Under the pieces are notes generated by a model that was not told the origin of the DNA, made no database searches, and was given only the letters and a program-made list of their open reading frames with translations. Below, piece by piece: positions 5,601 to 7,517 of a stretch of DNA of 7,517 bases; the stretch's first letter is position 1; each line of letters opens with the position of its first letter. The DNA comes from JANYHY01 sp043784605 (lineage in GTDB: Bacteria; Myxococcota_A; Polyangia; Polyangiales; Polyangiaceae). Made by a program: the position numbers and the translations under genes. The DNA is taken from NCBI GenBank assembly GCA_043784605.1, contig JAYVYD010000020.1:1-7517 (forward strand), in the 5' to 3' direction.

Positions 5601-7093
5601 TGCTGCTTGAAGTGCTTGCTTCCGTCAGGATCCAGATAGGAAACGAGGTGGCAGGTAGGCGTCGCGCTGGGCGATACCCGTGCGCTGGGGGTATGAGCTG
5701 GCGTCGCAGCAGGCACTGCGGGTGCCTTTACGAGCGCTTGTGAGGCCGACGGTGCAGCGCTCGCACTCGCGCTGGCAGCAGGTGTCGTGGAAGTCGCGAC
5801 GGCTGGCGACGACGACAACACGATCGAAGGCGCCGAGGTCGCCGCAGCATTCATCCCCTCAGGCCGGTCAGTGGATGCCGTAGTGCGCAGGTAACTTAGG
5901 AGACCAATCACGGCGAGCGTTCCGAACAATAAAATACCCGCTCCCCCAAAGAGGATCACTGCGCTGCGCGGGCTCCTTGGAACGCCAACGGTGGTCCCAC
6001 GACCTGAGGATACAGGCTGCGCTGTAGTCGCGCCGACGATCCTGGGGGGTTCCAATGGAGCTACTCCGAGCGCCGGAGGTCCGTGGTTAGCGGCAATCGG
6101 CATCGCGACAGTGGCCTCAACGACATCTGGTGTCAGCGGGCGCGATGCGAGCCCCGCTGGCGGTGCACCTTCGGATCGCATTAGCGCCGCGAGTGGCGCC
6201 ACGCTGATCGGTTCGCCGTAGAGCTTGTCATAACACTGCTCCAGGGCGTCCCGCATGGCTGCCGCAGTCGGTCGTGCATCCTTCTCGAACGCGAGCGCGC
6301 GGTCCACGATGTCCGCTAGCTCCGCAGGAACTTCGAGCACCACACTCTGGAGCGGCCGTGCCCTCACCGTGGCGGCTCGGATCATCACCTGCGGCGCATT
6401 CTCGCCCGGATGGACGATCTGGCCACTAAGCAACGTGAACAGAGTGGCACCCGCGTCCCAGACGTCCGTCTTGCCGTCGATCTCGCTCGACTTCGCCATC
6501 GCTTGCTCGGGGGCCATGAAGGCGGGCGTGCCGAGCAGCATTCCCGTGCCGGTCACTTGCGCCCCTGTCGTCATGGCATCGCGAACCCGCGCGATGCCGA
6601 AGTCGAGCACCTTGAGCACGCCCTCTTTGGTGAGAAAGAGGTTCGGCGGCTTGATGTCTCGATGAACGATGCCCTTCTCGTGCGCTGCCGCCAGAACGTC
6701 GAGCAGCTGATATCCGATGGCGATGGCAAGGCGCGGAGCCATTCGCGAGTTGCAGCGCTTCTCCCAGATCTCGTCGACCGGAGCGCCCCTCAGCAGCTCC
6801 ATGACGAGGAACGCTGCTCCGTCGTCGGCGACGTCGTCGTCGACCACCAGCACGGCGCCCGAGTGCTTGACGGAGTTGGCGGCGTATCCCTCTCGCAGGA
6901 ACCGGGAGCGAATGTCCTCGCGCATCGAGAACTCGGGGTGGAGCATCTTTATCGCGAACTCCGCCTGGTTGCGGTGGGTCGCTTTGTAGACAACGGCCAT
7001 GCCTCCCGCTCCGAGAAGGCTCTCAATTCGGTACTTTCCGCGGACGAGCGTGCCCAGCCTGGCGGAATGGTCCCTTGCATTCGTTTCGGCCAC
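5579..7093 (-). CDS. Transmembrane Hanks-type Ser/Thr protein kinase (K1), 504 aa
   Basis: Phosphorylates Ser/Thr on target proteins using ATP; targets unknown. The cytoplasmic kinase domain spans ~20-285, with P-loop LGAGGMAVVYKA (28-38), ATP-binding Lys49 in 'FAIKML', catalytic HRDIKPPN (H144, R145, D146, K148, N151), DFG at 164-166, 'GTPAFMAPEQ' with APE 194-196, and the conserved Asp210 in 'KTDVWDAG'. All key residues are present, so it should be active. A linker (~292-377) leads to one membrane segment (~378-401), an Ala/Ser/Thr/Pro-rich extracytoplasmic stretch (~403-480) and a terminal motif 'CHLVSYLDPDGSKHFKQQC' (C481-C499). The start is GTG 7093: an in-frame stop lies shortly upstream and the kinase fold begins just after. 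The RBS is weak. It is first in the operon with P1, L1 and M1. The terminal Cys motif recurs in the kinase remnant at 3189-3482, suggesting a conserved periplasmic sensor or partner site. Confidence 0.96.
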   Translation of the reverse strand: MAETNARDHSARLGTLVRGKYRIESLLGAGGMAVVYKATHRNQAEFAIKMLHPEFSMREDIRSRFLREGYAANSVKHSGAVLVVDDDVADDGAAFLVMELLRGAPVDEIWEKRCNSRMAPRLAIAIGYQLLDVLAAAHEKGIVHRDIKPPNLFLTKEGVLKVLDFGIARVRDAMTTGAQVTGTGMLLGTPAFMAPEQAMAKSSEIDGKTDVWDAGATLFTLLSGQIVHPGENAPQVMIRAATVRARPLQSVVLEVPAELADIVDRALAFEKDARPTAAAMRDALEQCYDKLYGEPISVAPLAALMRSEGAPPAGLASRPLTPDVVEATVAMPIAANHGPPALGVAPLEPPRIVGATTAQPVSSGRGTTVGVPRSPRSAVILFGGAGILLFGTLAVIGLLSYLRTTASTDRPEGMNAAATSAPSIVLSSSPAVATSTTPAASASASAAPSASQALVKAPAVPAATPAHTPSARVSPSATPTCHLVSYLDPDGSKHFKQQCDGPPK

Positions 7094-7204
7094 GGCTACC
7101 CCGGCAGAAAGCTAGCACACGTCTGGACCGACGAGGAATCACGCGAAGAACCTGATCCTGCAAGTCCTGCGATGGCGTTTTCGCGCATCCTGCCTCCAAC
7201 TCGC
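7094..7204 (-). promoter_or_regulatory. Upstream region of the kinase operon; promoter not resolved
   Basis: This 110-bp gap separates the kinase GTG from divergent transposase debris and must hold the operon promoter, unless transcription enters from beyond the window. I see no good -35/-10 pair, no sigma-54 TGGC-N-TTGC box and no clear operator. A minus-strand TTGCAG near 7165 is the nearest -35-like hexamer but lacks a convincing partner. Confidence 0.3.
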
Positions 7205-7335
7205 AAACTATCTGCGTCGGCCGTCTCGGGCACCACGCCGCCCGTCGGTCCCGAGTGGCGTCGCGGCGCGCTGCCTCTCCGCCACGGGCGATGGTCTTCG
7301 AGCGGCCGCTGTGCGTCGCGCTCGACGGCTTCACG
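7205..7335 (+). pseudogene. IS91-like transposase fragment, copy A (frameshifted)
   Basis: In frame 2, from about 7205 to 7290, the plus strand reads 'LSASAVSGTTPPVGPEWRRG' and 'ALPLRHGR'. At 7291 the homology shifts to frame 1 as 'MVFERPLCVALDGFT', a motif I recall from IS91-like transposases of myxobacteria just before their catalytic C-terminal part. The N-terminal two thirds and everything after 'DGFT' are missing. The recognisable sequence begins abruptly in the region upstream of the kinase gene. Confidence 0.65.
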
Positions 7336-7347
7336 CCGCGCTCTCGC

Positions 7348-7517
7348 GTGAGCACGACCGACGTGGCGAACGTGCTCGAGAAAACGCGCGACAAGATGTT
7401 CGCGTACCTACGCCGTCACAAGATGCTCGCGGTCGACGCAGACGACGAGGACGAGATGACACCCCTGGAGGCCTCCGCCGTCGCAGGAACGAGCCCACCT
7501 GCGGGACCCGAGTGGCG
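7348..7517 (+). pseudogene. IS91-like transposase fragment, copy B (runs off window)
   Basis: Frame 1 reads 'VSTTDVANVLEKTRDKMFAY', 'LRRHKMLAVDADDEDEMTP', then 'LEASAVAGTSPPAGPEW' at the window edge. The last block repeats copy A's 'ASAVSGTTPPVGPEW' (7217-7260), so the sequence jumps back to an earlier part of the same transposase: a tandem remnant or a scar of recombination between two copies. The frame is open at the window end, so the rest of an element may lie beyond. It is joined in frame to the end of copy A through ATG 7291. Confidence 0.65.

Noticed and set aside
6410..7351. Long plus-strand open frame (313 codons) opposite the kinase
   Set aside because: It is the complement of the kinase coding frame, rich in His/Arg/Asp; only its last ~50 codons matter, as the transposase fragment described separately.
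1..7517. CRISPR arrays, tRNA/rRNA genes, prophage or toxin-antitoxin genes
   Set aside because: No regularly spaced short repeats, no cloverleaf or rRNA-like sequence, and no recognisable phage or antitoxin motifs on either strand.

Overview
The window looks like chromosomal DNA of a GC-rich member of the Myxococcota, most likely a Polyangia/Sorangiineae-type myxobacterium. This rests on family resemblance read by eye: a transmembrane Hanks-type Ser/Thr kinase with an Ala/Ser/Pro-rich periplasmic tail, a kinase-linked PEGA-like envelope protein with two glycine-rich membrane segments, von Willebrand A (VWA) and Cys-rich lipoproteins, and IS91-like transposase debris. No database search was possible.

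Almost everything useful is on the minus strand, so the operon reads from right to left. From the right edge: 7205-7517 holds two overlapping remnants of an IS91-like transposase on the plus strand, diverging from the operon. Next come an intact kinase (K1, 7093-5579), a PEGA-like two-TM protein (P1, 5600-4680), a 61-aa Cys-rich lipoprotein (L1, 4678-4493) and a membrane-anchored Cys-rich lectin-like protein (M1, from 4482). M1 runs without a stop into a scrambled third P paralogue (P3, 3855-3443). That is followed by the orphan C-terminal tail of a lost second kinase (K2 ghost, 3482-3189), an intact second PEGA-like protein (P2, 3165-2239) and a large VWA lipoprotein (L2, 2239-287). Positions 1-286 hold nothing I can name.

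The main conclusion is that a kinase - PEGA-like protein - lipoprotein cassette (K-P-L) has been duplicated and then rearranged. The order K1-P1-L1 is mirrored by K2ghost-P2-L2: the last ~19 residues of the two kinases match, P1 and P2 are full-length paralogues, and L1 and L2 share the signature 'C-x-x-LIGI-x-DLPP...DGG' right after the lipobox. Between them lie a deletion, a local inversion and frameshifts. Tight spacing (22-nt overlap or GTGA, 1-nt gap, TAGGAG stop/RBS overlap, TGATG overlap) indicates translational coupling. A reasonable but untested model is a signalling unit in which a cytoplasmic kinase has a periplasmic sensory tail partnered by the PEGA-like protein and surface or periplasmic lipoproteins. 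The second copy has lost its kinase but kept its envelope parts.
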